NCBI RefSeq assembly: GCF_001922585.1 | Contig: NZ_MRBS01000005.1 | Location: 172,116-236,115, forward strand | Length of the DNA stretch: 64,000 bases | Source: Pantoea sp. 1.19 | GTDB taxonomy: Bacteria > Pseudomonadota > Gammaproteobacteria > Enterobacterales > Enterobacteriaceae | Direction of reading: 5' to 3' | Part shown: piece by piece, positions 19,168 through 31,491 of the stretch | Position numbering within the stretch: the first letter of the stretch is position 1 | How the letters are laid out: each line of letters starts with the position of its first letter | The notes under the pieces: model-generated | What the model was told of the DNA's origin: nothing | The model's input: only the letters and a program-made list of their open reading frames with translations | The model's database searches: none | Translations under genes and position numbers: made by a program

Positions 19168-20601
19168 ATGCAGGTATTACATGTCTGTTCGGAGCTGTTC
19201 CCTCTGTTAAAAACCGGGGGGCTGGCCGATGTGGTCGGTGCGCTGCCGGCGGCACAAATCGCGGAAGGCGTTGATGCCCGCGTGCTGATTCCGGCCTATC
19301 CGGAGATCCGCAGGGGCATTGTTGAAACCCAGCTGGTAGCGGAGGTCCATACCTTCGCCGGTTTTATGCAGCTGCGATACGGCCAGTTTAACGGCGTGGG
19401 GGTATACCTGATCGACGCGCCCCATCTTTACGATCGTCAGGGCAGCCCGTATCACGATGAGTCGCAGTTTGCTTACACCGATAACTTTTTGCGTTTTGCG
19501 CTACTGGGCTGGGTTGGCTGCGAACTGGCCTGCGGCCTCGATCCGTTCTGGCATCCCAACGTGGTACATGCGCACGACTGGCACGCCGGGCTGGCACCGG
19601 CGTATCTGGCGGCGCGCGGACGGCCGGCGAAGTCGGTATTTACCGTCCACAATCTTGCCTATCAGGGATTATTCCAGGCGCACCATCTCGATCAGATCCA
19701 GCTGCCGTGGTCATTTTTCAATATGCACGGCATGGAGTTTCACGGGCAAATCTCCTACCTGAAGGCCGGGCTGTTTTTTGCCGACCATATTACCGCGGTC
19801 AGCCCGACCTACGCCCGCGAGATCACCCTGCCGGAGTATGGCTGTGGAATGGAGGGACTGCTGCGGCAGCGCCAGCTGGAGGGGCGGCTGAGCGGTATTC
19901 TGAACGGCGTCGACGCGGAGATCTGGGATCCGTCACATGACACACTGCTTAACGCGACCTACACCCGTGATACCCTGGATAACAAGGCGGAAAATAAGCG
20001 CCAGCTGCAGGTGGCAATGGGGCTTAAAATTGACGACAAGGTGCCGATCTTTACCGTGGTCAGTCGCCTGACCAGCCAGAAAGGATTGGATCTGGTCCTC
20101 GAGGCGCTGCCGGGCCTGCTGGAGCAGGGGGGGCAGCTGGTACTGCTGGGCGCCGGCGACGCCGCGCTCCAGCAGGGGTTTCTCGCCGCGGCGGCCGAAC
20201 ATCCGGGGCAGGTCGGCGTACAGATTGGTTATCATGAAGCGTTTTCGCATCGCATTATGGGCGGGGCAGACGTGATTATGGTGCCCAGTCGCTTTGAGCC
20301 CTGCGGGCTGACTCAGCTGTATGGCCTGAAGTACGGTACCTTACCGCTGGTGCGGCGCACCGGCGGCCTGGCGGACACAGTGAATGACAGTTCGCTGGAA
20401 AATCTGGCCGACGGCATCGCCAGCGGCTTTATGTTTGAAGATAGCAACGCCTGGTCGCTGCTCCGGGCGATTCGACGGGCATTTGTGCTCTGGTCTCGTC
20501 CCTCTCTCTGGCGCTTCGTGCAGCGGCAGGCGATGGCGATGGACTTTAGTTGGCAGGTCGCCGCCAGGGACTACCGCGATCTTTATCAGCGTTTGATGTA
20601 G
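19168..20601 (+). CDS. glgA: Glycogen synthase (ADP-glucose)
   Basis: A 477-residue GT5 glycosyltransferase that elongates alpha-1,4 chains from ADP-glucose. The substrate loop [13 protein letters not shown] is at residues 15-27, and the C-terminal catalytic region has [19 protein letters not shown] and [16 protein letters not shown] lies seven bases before the ATG. The length equals E. coli GlgA. It is the fourth gene of the operon. Confidence 0.97.
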   Translation: MQVLHVCSELFPLLKTGGLADVVGALPAAQIAEGVDARVLIPAYPEIRRGIVETQLVAEVHTFAGFMQLRYGQFNGVGVYLIDAPHLYDRQGSPYHDESQFAYTDNFLRFALLGWVGCELACGLDPFWHPNVVHAHDWHAGLAPAYLAARGRPAKSVFTVHNLAYQGLFQAHHLDQIQLPWSFFNMHGMEFHGQISYLKAGLFFADHITAVSPTYAREITLPEYGCGMEGLLRQRQLEGRLSGILNGVDAEIWDPSHDTLLNATYTRDTLDNKAENKRQLQVAMGLKIDDKVPIFTVVSRLTSQKGLDLVLEALPGLLEQGGQLVLLGAGDAALQQGFLAAAAEHPGQVGVQIGYHEAFSHRIMGGADVIMVPSRFEPCGLTQLYGLKYGTLPLVRRTGGLADTVNDSSLENLADGIASGFMFEDSNAWSLLRAIRRAFVLWSRPSLWRFVQRQAMAMDFSWQVAARDYRDLYQRLM

Positions 20602-20658
20602 GTTTATCCCCCGCCGGTCGGGTCGGGGGAAGATCGGACTGAATCAGGAAACGTGATC

Positions 20659-23106
20659 ATGAATGCACCTTTTAGCTATGCTGCCCCCACGCTGTCGGTC
20701 GAGGCGCTGAAACACTCGATTGCCTATAAGCTGATGTTCACCATCGGCAAAGATCCTTCGATTGCCAACAAGCACGAGTGGCTGAACGCAACCCTGCTGG
20801 CGGTGCGTGACCGCATGGTGGAACGCTGGCTGCGCTCTAATCGCGCCCAGCACTCGCAGGAAGTCCGCCAGGTCTACTACTTGTCGATGGAGTTCCTCGT
20901 TGGCCGCACTTTCTCCAATGCCCTGCTGGCCATCGGCATTTACGAGGACATTCGCGCCGCGCTGGAGGAGATGGGGCTGGATTTGGAAGAGTTAATCGAC
21001 GAAGAGAACGATCCGGGCCTCGGTAACGGCGGTCTTGGTCGGCTGGCAGCCTGTTTTCTCGATTCGCTGGCGACGCTGGGGTTGCCCGGCCGCGGCTACG
21101 GCATTCGCTACGAATACGGCATGTTTAAGCAGAATATCGTCGATGGACGGCAGGCGGAATCGCCTGATTACTGGCTGGAATATGGCAATCCGTGGGAGTT
21201 CGTCCGCTTTAATACCCGCTACAAGGTGCGCTTTGGCGGGCGGCTGCAGCAGGAAGGCCACCGGATGCGCTGGGTGGAAACTGAAGAAGTGCTGGCAACC
21301 GCCTACGATCAAATCATCCCCGGTTTTGATACCGATGCCACGGCCACGCTGCGCCTGTGGGGCGCGCAGGCTAGTAACGAAATCAACCTGGGTAAGTTTA
21401 ACCAGGGAGACTATTTTGCGGCGGTAGAAGACAAAAATCACTCTGAAAACGTCTCGCGGGTGCTGTATCCGGATGACTCAACGAATTCCGGGCGCGAACT
21501 GCGCCTGCGCCAGGAGTATTTCCTGGTGTCGGCGACGGTACAGGATATTTTGCATCGCCACTATCGGCTGCATAAAAGTATGGCCAACCTGGCCGACAAG
21601 ATTGCTATCCACCTGAATGACACGCATCCGGTGCTGGCGATACCGGAGCTGATGCGCCTGCTGATCGACGAGTATCAGTTCAGCTGGAATGACGCTTTTG
21701 ATATGTGCTGTCAAATCTTCTCTTACACAAACCACACGCTGATGAGCGAGGCGTTGGAGACCTGGCCGGTCGATATGCTGGGCCGCATTCTGCCGCGCCA
21801 CCTGCAGCTGATTTTTGAGATCAATGATGACTTCCTGAAGACGGTTCAGGAACAGCACCCGGACGATATCGGCCTGCTCTCGCGCATTTCGATCATTGAC
21901 GAGCACAACGGTCGTCGCGTGCGGATGGCGTGGCTGGCGGTGATTGTCAGCCATAAAGTCAACGGCGTTTCTGAGCTGCACTCCGACTTAATGGTGCAGT
22001 CGCTGTTTGCCGATTTCGCCGCGCTGTTCCCGGGGCGTTTTTGCAATAAAACGAATGGCGTGACGCCGCGCCGCTGGCTGGCACTGGCGAATCCGTCGCT
22101 CTCCTCGGTGCTGGATGATGCCATCGGCCAGACCTGGCGCACCGATCTCAGCCAGCTAAAAGAGATTGAAAAAAATATCGACTATCCCAGCTTTATTCAC
22201 CAGCTGATTGAGGCCAAGCTGGAGAACAAGCAGCGGCTGTCGGCATGGGTCGCGAAACATCTCGACATCGTGCTCGATCCAACCGCGCTGTTCGACGTGC
22301 AGATCAAGCGCATCCACGAGTACAAACGTCAGCTGCTGAACGTCCTGCACATCATTACGCATTACAACCGGATCAAGGCCGATCCCACCGCCGACTGGGT
22401 GCCGCGGGTGAAAATTTTTGCCGGTAAAGCGGCGTCAGCCTACTACATGGCAAAGCACATCATCCATTTGATCAACGATGTGGCGAAGGTGATCAATAAC
22501 GATCCGCTGGTGAAGAATAAGCTGAAGGTGGTGTTTATCCCCAACTACGGCGTGAGCAGCGCGCAGATCATTATTCCGGCAGCGGATCTCTCCGAGCAGA
22601 TCTCGCTGGCGGGCACCGAGGCGTCGGGCACCAGTAATATGAAGTTTGCCCTTAACGGAGCGCTGACCATTGGTACGCTGGACGGTGCCAACGTCGAGAT
22701 GCGCGAGCACGTGGGCGCAGAGAATATCTTTATCTTCGGCAACACCACGCCGGAGGTCGAAGCGCTGCGCAGTCAGGGCTATAACCCGCACAGTTACTAC
22801 GACAACGACGCAGAGCTGCAGCAGGTGATGAATCAGATCGCTACCGGCGTATTTAGCCCTGACGAACCGGGACGCTACCGCAATCTCTTCGATTCACTGG
22901 TGAATTTGGGCGATCACTACCAGCTGCTGGCAGATTACCGCAGCTACGTTGATACCCAGGATGACGTCGATGATCTGTTCCGCCAGCCGGAGGAGTGGAC
23001 GCGCCGCGCGGTGATGAATATTGCCAATATGGGCTACTTTTCGTCAGACCGCACCATTCAGGAGTACGCCGACGAGATTTGGCATATTTCGCCCATCCGG
23101 CTGTAG
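20659..23106 (+). CDS. glgP: Glycogen phosphorylase
   Basis: An 815-residue GT35 enzyme releasing glucose-1-phosphate from glycogen ends. The PLP lysine lies in [14 protein letters not shown], and the N-terminal [16 protein letters not shown] segment is typical. The length equals E. coli GlgP when ATG 20659 is used; a GTG two codons earlier is possible but matches less well. It ends the glg operon, so synthesis and breakdown enzymes are co-transcribed. Confidence 0.97.
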   Translation: MNAPFSYAAPTLSVEALKHSIAYKLMFTIGKDPSIANKHEWLNATLLAVRDRMVERWLRSNRAQHSQEVRQVYYLSMEFLVGRTFSNALLAIGIYEDIRAALEEMGLDLEELIDEENDPGLGNGGLGRLAACFLDSLATLGLPGRGYGIRYEYGMFKQNIVDGRQAESPDYWLEYGNPWEFVRFNTRYKVRFGGRLQQEGHRMRWVETEEVLATAYDQIIPGFDTDATATLRLWGAQASNEINLGKFNQGDYFAAVEDKNHSENVSRVLYPDDSTNSGRELRLRQEYFLVSATVQDILHRHYRLHKSMANLADKIAIHLNDTHPVLAIPELMRLLIDEYQFSWNDAFDMCCQIFSYTNHTLMSEALETWPVDMLGRILPRHLQLIFEINDDFLKTVQEQHPDDIGLLSRISIIDEHNGRRVRMAWLAVIVSHKVNGVSELHSDLMVQSLFADFAALFPGRFCNKTNGVTPRRWLALANPSLSSVLDDAIGQTWRTDLSQLKEIEKNIDYPSFIHQLIEAKLENKQRLSAWVAKHLDIVLDPTALFDVQIKRIHEYKRQLLNVLHIITHYNRIKADPTADWVPRVKIFAGKAASAYYMAKHIIHLINDVAKVINNDPLVKNKLKVVFIPNYGVSSAQIIIPAADLSEQISLAGTEASGTSNMKFALNGALTIGTLDGANVEMREHVGAENIFIFGNTTPEVEALRSQGYNPHSYYDNDAELQQVMNQIATGVFSPDEPGRYRNLFDSLVNLGDHYQLLADYRSYVDTQDDVDDLFRQPEEWTRRAVMNIANMGYFSSDRTIQEYADEIWHISPIRL

Positions 23107-23116
23107 CCGGAAGCGC

Positions 23117-23144
23117 CGTCGCCTCGCGTTTACGGGAGGCGACG
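23117..23144. terminator. Hairpin between convergent glgP and nfuA
   Basis: A 9-bp perfect stem (23117-23125 with 23136-23144) and ten-base loop fill most of the 54-bp gap. It lacks T-runs on both sides but could serve both genes. Confidence 0.5.
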
Positions 23145-23160
23145 CGCTGCCGGGCAGGGC

Positions 23161-23736
23161 TCAGTAGTAAGAGTGCTCGCCGCGCTGGTGCTCGGTGAGA
23201 TCGCGCACGCCTTTCAGCTCCGGGAACTGCTCCAGCAGCTGCTTTTCAATGCCCTCTTTCAGCGTCACGTCTACCATTGAGCAGCCGTTACAGCCGCCGC
23301 CGAACTGCAGAATTGCATAGCCTTCCGGCGTGATCTCCATCAGGGAGACCTTGCCGCCGTGGCCGGCCAGCTGCGGATTAATCGCGGACTGCAGGACGTA
23401 CTCAACGCGCTCCAGCAGCGGGGCGTCATCCGCCACCTTGCGCATCTTGGCATTGGGCGCTTTCAGCGTCAGCTGTGAACCGAGATTATCCGTGACGAAA
23501 TCAATCTCCGCGTCTTCCAGATAGGGGGCGCTCAGCGCATCAACGTAGGCCGACAGCTTGTCAAATTTCAGCTCGGTATCGGTGGATTCTACCGCGTCGG
23601 GCGGGCAATAGGAGACGCCACACTCAGCGCCTGGCGTGCCGGGGTTAATCACAAATACGCGGATTTGTGTCCCCTCTTCCTGACCGGAAAGGAGTTTGGC
23701 AAAGTGGTCTTGCGCAGGTTCAGTAATACGGATCAT
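23161..23736 (-). CDS. nfuA: Fe-S cluster biogenesis / delivery protein NfuA
   Basis: A 191-residue protein with an N-terminal degenerate A-type carrier domain and a C-terminal Nfu domain carrying the cluster-binding CNGC motif in GGGCNGCSM. It receives [4Fe-4S] clusters and passes them to client enzymes, and is important during oxidative stress or iron shortage. The start MIRI at 23736 matches the E. coli length; a GTG four codons upstream is possible. It is followed (upstream on the minus strand) by gntX with a 63-bp gap. Confidence 0.95.
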   Translation of the reverse strand: MIRITEPAQDHFAKLLSGQEEGTQIRVFVINPGTPGAECGVSYCPPDAVESTDTELKFDKLSAYVDALSAPYLEDAEIDFVTDNLGSQLTLKAPNAKMRKVADDAPLLERVEYVLQSAINPQLAGHGGKVSLMEITPEGYAILQFGGGCNGCSMVDVTLKEGIEKQLLEQFPELKGVRDLTEHQRGEHSYY

Positions 23737-23799
23737 GGCAGTGCTCACGCTTAATAGTTGAGTAAAATACTGGGTTATTATACGCCCATCGCCGGTGCC

Positions 23800-24480
23800 C
23801 TACAAGGTGCGGCACAGGCACCAGACCTGCACGCTGGCAGCGCCGGCGGCCTGCAGCAGCCGACACAGCTCGCCCACGGTGCTGCCGGTGGTCACGACGT
23901 CATCCACGATCGCCACGTGGCGACCTGCGACGGCGAGGGCCAGGCGAAAGGCCCCGCGCAGATTCCGGCGGCGCCCGGCGGCAGACAGCGCGCGCTGTGC
24001 GCGACCGTGGCGGATGCGGCGCAGGCCGTCGGCGGCATACTCGCAGCCCAGCCAGTGGGCTAACTGCCGGGCCAGCAGCGCAGCCTGGTTAAAGCCACGC
24101 CGCAGGACGCGGCGGCGGTGCAGCGGCACGCTGAGCAGCAGATCCGGCGCAACAATCGCCTGCGCGCGGCGCAGAGACAACCAGCGTAACAGGATTAGTC
24201 GGGCGAGGGGAGCGGTGAGTGCGGTGGTCCGGTGGAATTTAAAGCGCGTCACCAGCGTGCTCAGCGGCGGGCTGTAATCACTCACCGCCACCAGCCGCTG
24301 CCACGGCGGTGGACGCAGCAGACAGCGGCCACAGGCGAGCGCGGGGTGCGCCGACGGCAGGCCGCAGCGCGGACACACCGCGAGGGACGGCAGGCTGCGC
24401 AGACACAGACTACAGATGCCGTGTCCGGGCAGCCGCAGCGGCATTTCGCATAGCCAACAGCGGGCGGGCATTGATAGCAT
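23800..24480 (-). CDS. gntX: ComF/GntX family phosphoribosyltransferase-like protein
   Basis: A 226-residue protein with an N-terminal zinc-ribbon-like cysteine set (CWLC, CSLC, CPRC, CGRC) and a C-terminal PRTase fold with the PRPP-loop motif IVDDVVTTGST. It belongs to the ComF family needed for DNA uptake in competent bacteria; in E. coli it has been linked to growth on DNA. ATG 24480 is preceded by AGGAGG. This gene and hofMNOPQ (42177-45571) make a partial DNA-uptake set. It is divergent from bioH with a 34-bp gap. Confidence 0.9.
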   Translation of the reverse strand: MLSMPARCWLCEMPLRLPGHGICSLCLRSLPSLAVCPRCGLPSAHPALACGRCLLRPPPWQRLVAVSDYSPPLSTLVTRFKFHRTTALTAPLARLILLRWLSLRRAQAIVAPDLLLSVPLHRRRVLRRGFNQAALLARQLAHWLGCEYAADGLRRIRHGRAQRALSAAGRRRNLRGAFRLALAVAGRHVAIVDDVVTTGSTVGELCRLLQAAGAASVQVWCLCRTL

Positions 24481-24514
24481 AGCGGCCTCCTGAGTCAAAC
24501 CGGAATCGTAACCT

Positions 24515-25288
24515 ATGACCACGCTTTACTGGCAGACCCTGGGTGAAGGGAATACCGATCTTGTGATGCTGCATGGCTGGGGGCTGAATGCCGAAGTGTG
24601 GCAAGACATTGTGCCGCGGCTGCGCCCGCATTTTCGGCTGCACCTGGTGGATTTGCCCGGCTATGGCCGCAGCGGCGGCTGGCCGGCCTTGCCGCTGACG
24701 GAGATGGCCGCGGCGCTGAGCGCCCGGGCGCCGGCGCGGGCGCTGTGGCTCGGCTGGTCGCTCGGCGGGCTGGTAGCGACCCAGTTTGCGCTCAGCCAGC
24801 CGGCGCAAGTGCGCGGACTGATTACCGTCGCGTCATCGCCCTGTTTTACCGCCTGTCGCGACTGGCCGGGTATCGCGCCGGAAACGCTGGATCAGTTTAG
24901 CCAGCAGCTGGGCAGCGACTATGCCCGAACGGTTGAGCGCTTTCTGGCGCTGCAAACCCTTGGGACGGCCAGTGCCCGCGGCGATGCGCGGCGGCTGAAA
25001 GCGGTGGTATTATCGCAGCCGCAGCCGCCGGTGGCCGTGCTGGAAGGCGGTCTGGCTATACTGCGCGACGTGGATCTGCGTCCGCAGCTGGCAACGTTGA
25101 CGTCGCCCGCGCTGCGTCTGTATGGCCACCTGGACGGTCTGGTGCCGCGGCGCATTGCCACCGCGCTGGATACCCTGTGGCCATCCAGCCGAAGTCAGGT
25201 GATCGATAAGGCCGCGCATGCGCCGTTTATCTCGCATCCCGAGGCGTTTTGTGACGCGCTGCTGGCGTTTAGTGCGGAAGCACGCTGA
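24515..25288 (+). CDS. bioH: Pimeloyl-ACP methyl ester esterase BioH
   Basis: A 257-residue alpha/beta hydrolase that frees pimeloyl-ACP from its methyl ester at the end of the BioC-BioH branch of biotin synthesis. The nucleophile is Ser82 in GWSLGG; the oxyanion segment is [11 protein letters not shown], and Asp and His follow at GHLDGLVP and AAHAPF. It stands apart from other bio genes, as in E. coli. Confidence 0.94.
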   Translation: MTTLYWQTLGEGNTDLVMLHGWGLNAEVWQDIVPRLRPHFRLHLVDLPGYGRSGGWPALPLTEMAAALSARAPARALWLGWSLGGLVATQFALSQPAQVRGLITVASSPCFTACRDWPGIAPETLDQFSQQLGSDYARTVERFLALQTLGTASARGDARRLKAVVLSQPQPPVAVLEGGLAILRDVDLRPQLATLTSPALRLYGHLDGLVPRRIATALDTLWPSSRSQVIDKAAHAPFISHPEAFCDALLAFSAEAR

Positions 25289-25413
25289 TCGAATAGGGCG
25301 CGTATTTACTCACTGTGGGGATGGCGCTATAAAGAAAGATGAGCAGGAGCGTCTTGTGCAGGCCCTGCCTGACAACGCCTCTGGCCTGCTCGTTACCTAA
25401 GGAGAGGATAATA

Positions 25414-25680
25414 ATGAAAGCTTTACTCACCGCTGTACCGCTGGCGCTGGCCGCCATTCTGTCAGGTAATGCCCTTGCCGCGGAGCAAATTACCCGCGAT
25501 CAGGCTGAAGAGATGAATCTGGTTAAGCTCGGCTCGGTGACCACGGAAACCCAGAGTTCGCCGATGGATGCCAACGCGCGGCTGTCGCAAAAGGCCGATG
25601 CTTTGGGAGGGAAATATTACGTGATCATTGCCGCTGACGAGAAGGACCGCGTCCACGTACTCGCTGAGGTCTACAAGTAA
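25414..25680 (+). CDS. DUF1471 (YdgH/BhsA/McbA-like) small periplasmic protein
   Basis: An 88-residue protein. The signal peptide (MKALLTAVPLALAAILSGNALA) is followed by a single DUF1471 domain: NLVKLGSVTT in the first strand, then DANARLSQKADALGGKYYVI and a final strand ending in EVYK. Relatives such as BhsA, McbA and YhcN are stress-induced envelope proteins that affect biofilm and stress tolerance. GGAGAG lies upstream of ATG 25414. In E. coli the corresponding stretch between bioH and yhgF carries feoABC, which is not here. The specific paralogue is not assigned. Confidence 0.8.
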   Translation: MKALLTAVPLALAAILSGNALAAEQITRDQAEEMNLVKLGSVTTETQSSPMDANARLSQKADALGGKYYVIIAADEKDRVHVLAEVYK

Positions 25681-25701
25681 GTCGCGACGCAGCGTCTGAC
25701 T

Positions 25702-25727
25702 AAAACCTGCCTTGCGGCAGGTTTTTT
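25702..25727. terminator. Bidirectional intrinsic terminator
   Basis: A 10-bp stem (25702-25711 with 25716-25725) has A-run on the left and T-run on the right. It serves the DUF1471 gene and, on the minus strand, yhgF. Confidence 0.88.
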
Positions 25728-25737
25728 GCTTTCCGAC

Positions 25738-28065
25738 TCAGCGCTTTTTGCCGAAGGCGGCCGCCAGCGCATCGCCCATCGCGCTGTTGCCGGAGGACGC
25801 GGCCGCCGGTCGCGCCCGTCCTTTCGCCGCCGCGGGGCGCGCGGTGTCCCGACCGGTGGAGGCCGGCGGGCGGCGGCCGCTGCCTTCACCCGGCTGCTCA
25901 TCGAGGCGCATGGTCAGTGCGATACGCTTCCGCGGCAGATCCACCTCCATCACCTTCACCTTCACGATGTCGCCGGCTTTCACCACCTTGTGCGGGTCGT
26001 CGACAAATTTGTCGGACAGCGACGAGATATGCACCAGGCCGTCCTGATGGACGCCGATATCGACAAAGGCCCCGAAGTTAGTGACATTGGTGACTGCCCC
26101 TTCCAAAATCATCCCCGGCTGCAGATCGCTCAGGGACTCGACGCCCTCAGCGAACTGCGCGGTCTTAAATTCCGGACGGGGATCGCGTCCCGGTTTTTCC
26201 AGCTCTTTAATGATGTCGGTCACCGTCGGCACGCCGAACTGTGCGTCGGTGAAGTCTGACGCGTGCAGCGAGCGCAGCGCTGAACCGTTGCCCATCAGCG
26301 CCTGTAGTGCCTGCTCGGTTTTGGCCAGGATACGCTCCACCACCGGATAGGCTTCCGGGTGTACGGTGGAGGCGTCCAGTGGATTATCACCGTGGTTGAT
26401 GCGCAGGAAGCCCGCGCACTGCTCGAAGGCTTTCGGCCCCAGGCGGCTCACCTTCAGTAGCTGCTGACGATTGCGGAAGCGCCCGTTTTCATCACGCCAG
26501 CTAACGATGTTTTGCGCCATCATCCGGGTCAGGCCGGCCACGCGGGTCAGCAGCGCCACCGACGCGGTATTCAGATCCACGCCGACGGCGTTCACGCAGT
26601 CTTCCACCACCGCATCCAGTTTTTTTGCCAGCTGCGACTGGCTGACGTCGTGCTGATACTGACCGACACCGATGGATTTCGGATCGATCTTCACCAGTTC
26701 CGCCAGCGGATCCTGCAGGCGGCGGGCAATCGACACTGCGCCGCGCAGCGATACGTCAAGATCCGGGAACTCCAGCGCCGCCAGTTCGGAAGCGGAATAG
26801 ACTGAGGCGCCGGCTTCGCTAACGATCACCTTCTGCGCCTTCACCGCCGGGAACTGCTTCTGCACCTCAAGGAAGAAGCGCTCGGTTTCGCGCGAGGCGG
26901 TGCCGTTACCGATCGCCACCAGTTCTACCTGATGGCGGGTGCAGAGCGCTGCCACTGCCGCTGCCGCTTTGGCGGCCTGCCCGGTGTGCGGATAGATGGT
27001 GTCAGTCGCGACCAGCTTGCCGGTGGCATCGACGACCGCCACCTTAACGCCGGTGCGCAGACCCGGATCGAGGCCCATGGTCGCGCGCATGCCCGCCGGT
27101 GCGGCCATCAGCAGATCGCTGAGGTTGCGGGCGAAGACGTTAATGGCCTCCTCTTCCGCGCGCTCGCGCACGCTGCCCATCAGTTCCGTTTCCAGATGCA
27201 GCAGCACCTTGATACGCCAGGTCCAGCTGACCACGGCCTTGCGCCAGGCGTCTGCCGGAGCGTTGTTCAGCCTCAGACCGAGGTGATCGCTGATGATCTG
27301 CTCACCGTAGCTTTCGCGCGGCGGTTCATCATGCTGCGGGTCGGGATTCAGGGCCAGCTGCAATACCCCTTCGTTGCGGCCGCGAAACATCGCCAGCGCC
27401 CGGTGCGATGGCACGCTGGAGAGGGCTTCGTGGTGGTCGAAATAGTCGCGAAACTTGGCGCCCTCTTCCTCCTTACCGGGCACCACGCGCGCGACCAGGT
27501 GCGCCTGTTTCCACAGCCAGTCGCGCACTTTGGCCAGCAGCGCGGCGTCTTCTGCAAAGCGCTCCATCAGGATATAGCGCGCGCCGTCCAGCGCCGCTTT
27601 GACATCTGCGACGCCGCGGTCGGCGTCCACGTAGCCGGCGGCCAGCGTTTCCGGCTGCTGCGTGGGATCCTGCCACAGGCGATCGGCCAGCGGCTCCAGA
27701 CCCGCCTCAATGGCAATCTGACCGCGGGTGCGACGCTTTGGCTTGTAGGGAAGATAGAGGTCCTCGAGTTCGGTCTTGCTTAGCGTGCTGCCGATCGCGG
27801 CGGCCAGCGCCTCGGTGAGTTTTCCCTGCTCGTCGATGGATTTCAGAATCGCCTGGCGGCGATCGTCCAGTTCACGCAGGTAGCCAAGGCGGGTCTCCAG
27901 CTGACGCAGCTGCGTGTCGTCGAGGCCACCGGTCACTTCCTTACGATAGCGTGCAATAAACGGCACGGTATTCCCTTCATCCAGCAGGCGAACGGCAGCA
28001 TCAACCTGTTCAGCCCTGGCCTGGAGTTCACTTGCAATAATGCGGCTCAGCGAATCTTTCATCAT
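25738..28065 (-). CDS. yhgF: Tex-family transcription accessory / RNA-binding protein YhgF
   Basis: A 775-residue protein close to E. coli YhgF (773). Order of parts: helical Tex N-terminal region, YqgF-like RNase H fold ([17 protein letters not shown]), helix-hairpin-helix pairs ([16 protein letters not shown] and [18 protein letters not shown]), and a C-terminal S1 domain ([20 protein letters not shown]). The tail is Arg/Ala/Pro-rich and variable. Tex proteins bind nucleic acids; the precise role is unsettled. Two adjacent ATG codons (28065, 28062) can start it. Confidence 0.95.
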   Translation of the reverse strand: MMKDSLSRIIASELQARAEQVDAAVRLLDEGNTVPFIARYRKEVTGGLDDTQLRQLETRLGYLRELDDRRQAILKSIDEQGKLTEALAAAIGSTLSKTELEDLYLPYKPKRRTRGQIAIEAGLEPLADRLWQDPTQQPETLAAGYVDADRGVADVKAALDGARYILMERFAEDAALLAKVRDWLWKQAHLVARVVPGKEEEGAKFRDYFDHHEALSSVPSHRALAMFRGRNEGVLQLALNPDPQHDEPPRESYGEQIISDHLGLRLNNAPADAWRKAVVSWTWRIKVLLHLETELMGSVRERAEEEAINVFARNLSDLLMAAPAGMRATMGLDPGLRTGVKVAVVDATGKLVATDTIYPHTGQAAKAAAAVAALCTRHQVELVAIGNGTASRETERFFLEVQKQFPAVKAQKVIVSEAGASVYSASELAALEFPDLDVSLRGAVSIARRLQDPLAELVKIDPKSIGVGQYQHDVSQSQLAKKLDAVVEDCVNAVGVDLNTASVALLTRVAGLTRMMAQNIVSWRDENGRFRNRQQLLKVSRLGPKAFEQCAGFLRINHGDNPLDASTVHPEAYPVVERILAKTEQALQALMGNGSALRSLHASDFTDAQFGVPTVTDIIKELEKPGRDPRPEFKTAQFAEGVESLSDLQPGMILEGAVTNVTNFGAFVDIGVHQDGLVHISSLSDKFVDDPHKVVKAGDIVKVKVMEVDLPRKRIALTMRLDEQPGEGSGRRPPASTGRDTARPAAAKGRARPAAASSGNSAMGDALAAAFGKKR

Positions 28066-28226
28066 CAGTGGTCTTTTCGGCTTCAGAAATTGTCGACAGT
28101 TATACGGATTGCGGCATAAAAATGCCAGCGGCCGGCCGGTGTTTCACCCCTTTCTGAGCGTGGTGTCGCTCACGCAGGCCTGCCAGTCTGCGGTATAGTG
28201 AGCTTTTTACCCGCAGGAGCAACGCT

Positions 28227-28709
28227 GTGAAAACGCTGCTGATTACCCGTGAGGGCTACAACAAACTGCGAGCCGAGCATGACCACCTTTGGCATGAAAA
28301 GCGGCCTGAAATTACCCGTATTGTCTCCTGGGCGGCGAGTCTGGGCGATCGCTCGGAGAACGCCGATTACACCTATAACAAGCGCCTGCTACGCCAGATC
28401 GACCGGCGGGTGAGCTATCTGCGAAAATGCCTCGCCGAGTTGAAAATTGTCGACTACGCGCCGCAGCAGGAGGGGCGGGTCTTTTTTGGCGCCTGGGTCG
28501 AGATTGAGAATGAAACCGGCGAGGTGTTGCGCTTTCGCATCGTCGGCCCGGATGAAATTTACGGTGAGGCCAAAGGCTATATCTCGATTGATTCGCCGAT
28601 GGCGCGGGCGCTGATTAAAAAAGCGGTTGACGACGAGTGCGTGGTGCAGACGCCGGAAGGGGCAAAAACCTGGTTTATTAACGCCATTCGCTATCAGAGC
28701 GGTTTCTGA
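28227..28709 (+). CDS. greB: Transcription elongation factor GreB
   Basis: A 160-residue factor that stimulates RNA cleavage by backtracked RNA polymerase. The N-terminal coiled coil carries the acidic tip (GDRSENADYTYNKRLL) with the two catalytic acidic residues, and a C-terminal FKBP-like domain follows. The longer basic patch and motif order fit GreB rather than GreA. It is divergent from yhgF, as in E. coli. Confidence 0.95.
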   Translation: MKTLLITREGYNKLRAEHDHLWHEKRPEITRIVSWAASLGDRSENADYTYNKRLLRQIDRRVSYLRKCLAELKIVDYAPQQEGRVFFGAWVEIENETGEVLRFRIVGPDEIYGEAKGYISIDSPMARALIKKAVDDECVVQTPEGAKTWFINAIRYQSGF

Positions 28710-29419
28710 GCACGGGAAAAAGCGGGGAGGCGAGGATCGGGGCCAATGGCATAATGCGGCAGCGTGCATTACGCCTGGCGGAGCAGTCAGGCCCGCCGCG
28801 TGCGCGGACGCTGAATCTCGCCGCTGGCGTGGCGGCCGCGGCGTATTCAGCGGCGCCGAATGATAATCAGGCGCTCGCGGTGCGGCCGGGAAGCCAGATT
28901 GCGCGCCGTGACGGAGCTTCGCGCGATCGGCGCGATCGGTTTTGCCGCGCGCGGCACTCGGATGGTAAGACCCGTGAGTAACGGGTACAGCCTGGCAGAG
29001 TCCCGTTACGCCGCGCTGACCGCCAAGCCAGCGGCGCGCAGACCCCTCTGCGGTTTCAAAGCTTGCCGCTGACCGGCTGCGCGAACAAACGCCGGGGCAG
29101 GCAGGGTAAAGCCACGTCGGAGGGATGCTGGCGGCGCGACCGCGGTGCGTTTTGCTGTCGCTGGCCGGTGTCCGCACCGCGCATTACCCAAATCTGGCAC
29201 GGGTTTTCAGATTTGCTGCGGTCGAACAAGGCGCTGAACTTAACACCGTGAACTGACGGGTTTTTTCCTCGCACTGTTCGCTGAAAATGAAGTATAACTT
29301 GCTGTTTTATATGCTTTGTAACAATTTCGGCTAGAATATACACCAATAAAGATTGTCAGATGTAAGCAATCTTTTTAAGAATAGCCGGGACGGGCAATTG
29401 CGCCTTTGGGAGTAGCAAA
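28710..29419. other. 710-bp gene-free region upstream of ompR
   Basis: The first 500 bp are GC-rich with several short frames but no recognisable family or ribosome site, and look like eroded coding DNA whose identity I could not establish. The last 150 bp become AT-rich and should hold the ompR promoter; TAGAAT at 29332 is a possible -10 without a good -35. No repeats or RNA gene were recognised. Confidence 0.45.
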
Positions 29420-31482
<2,063 letters not shown>

Positions 31483-31491
31483 GCACGGCGG

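Noticed and set aside
26932-27783. A 283-codon open frame on the plus strand
   Set aside because: It lies opposite yhgF; composition effect.
29309-29337. A defined ompR promoter
   Set aside because: TAGAAT at 29332 could be a -10, but no acceptable -35 lies at the right distance.
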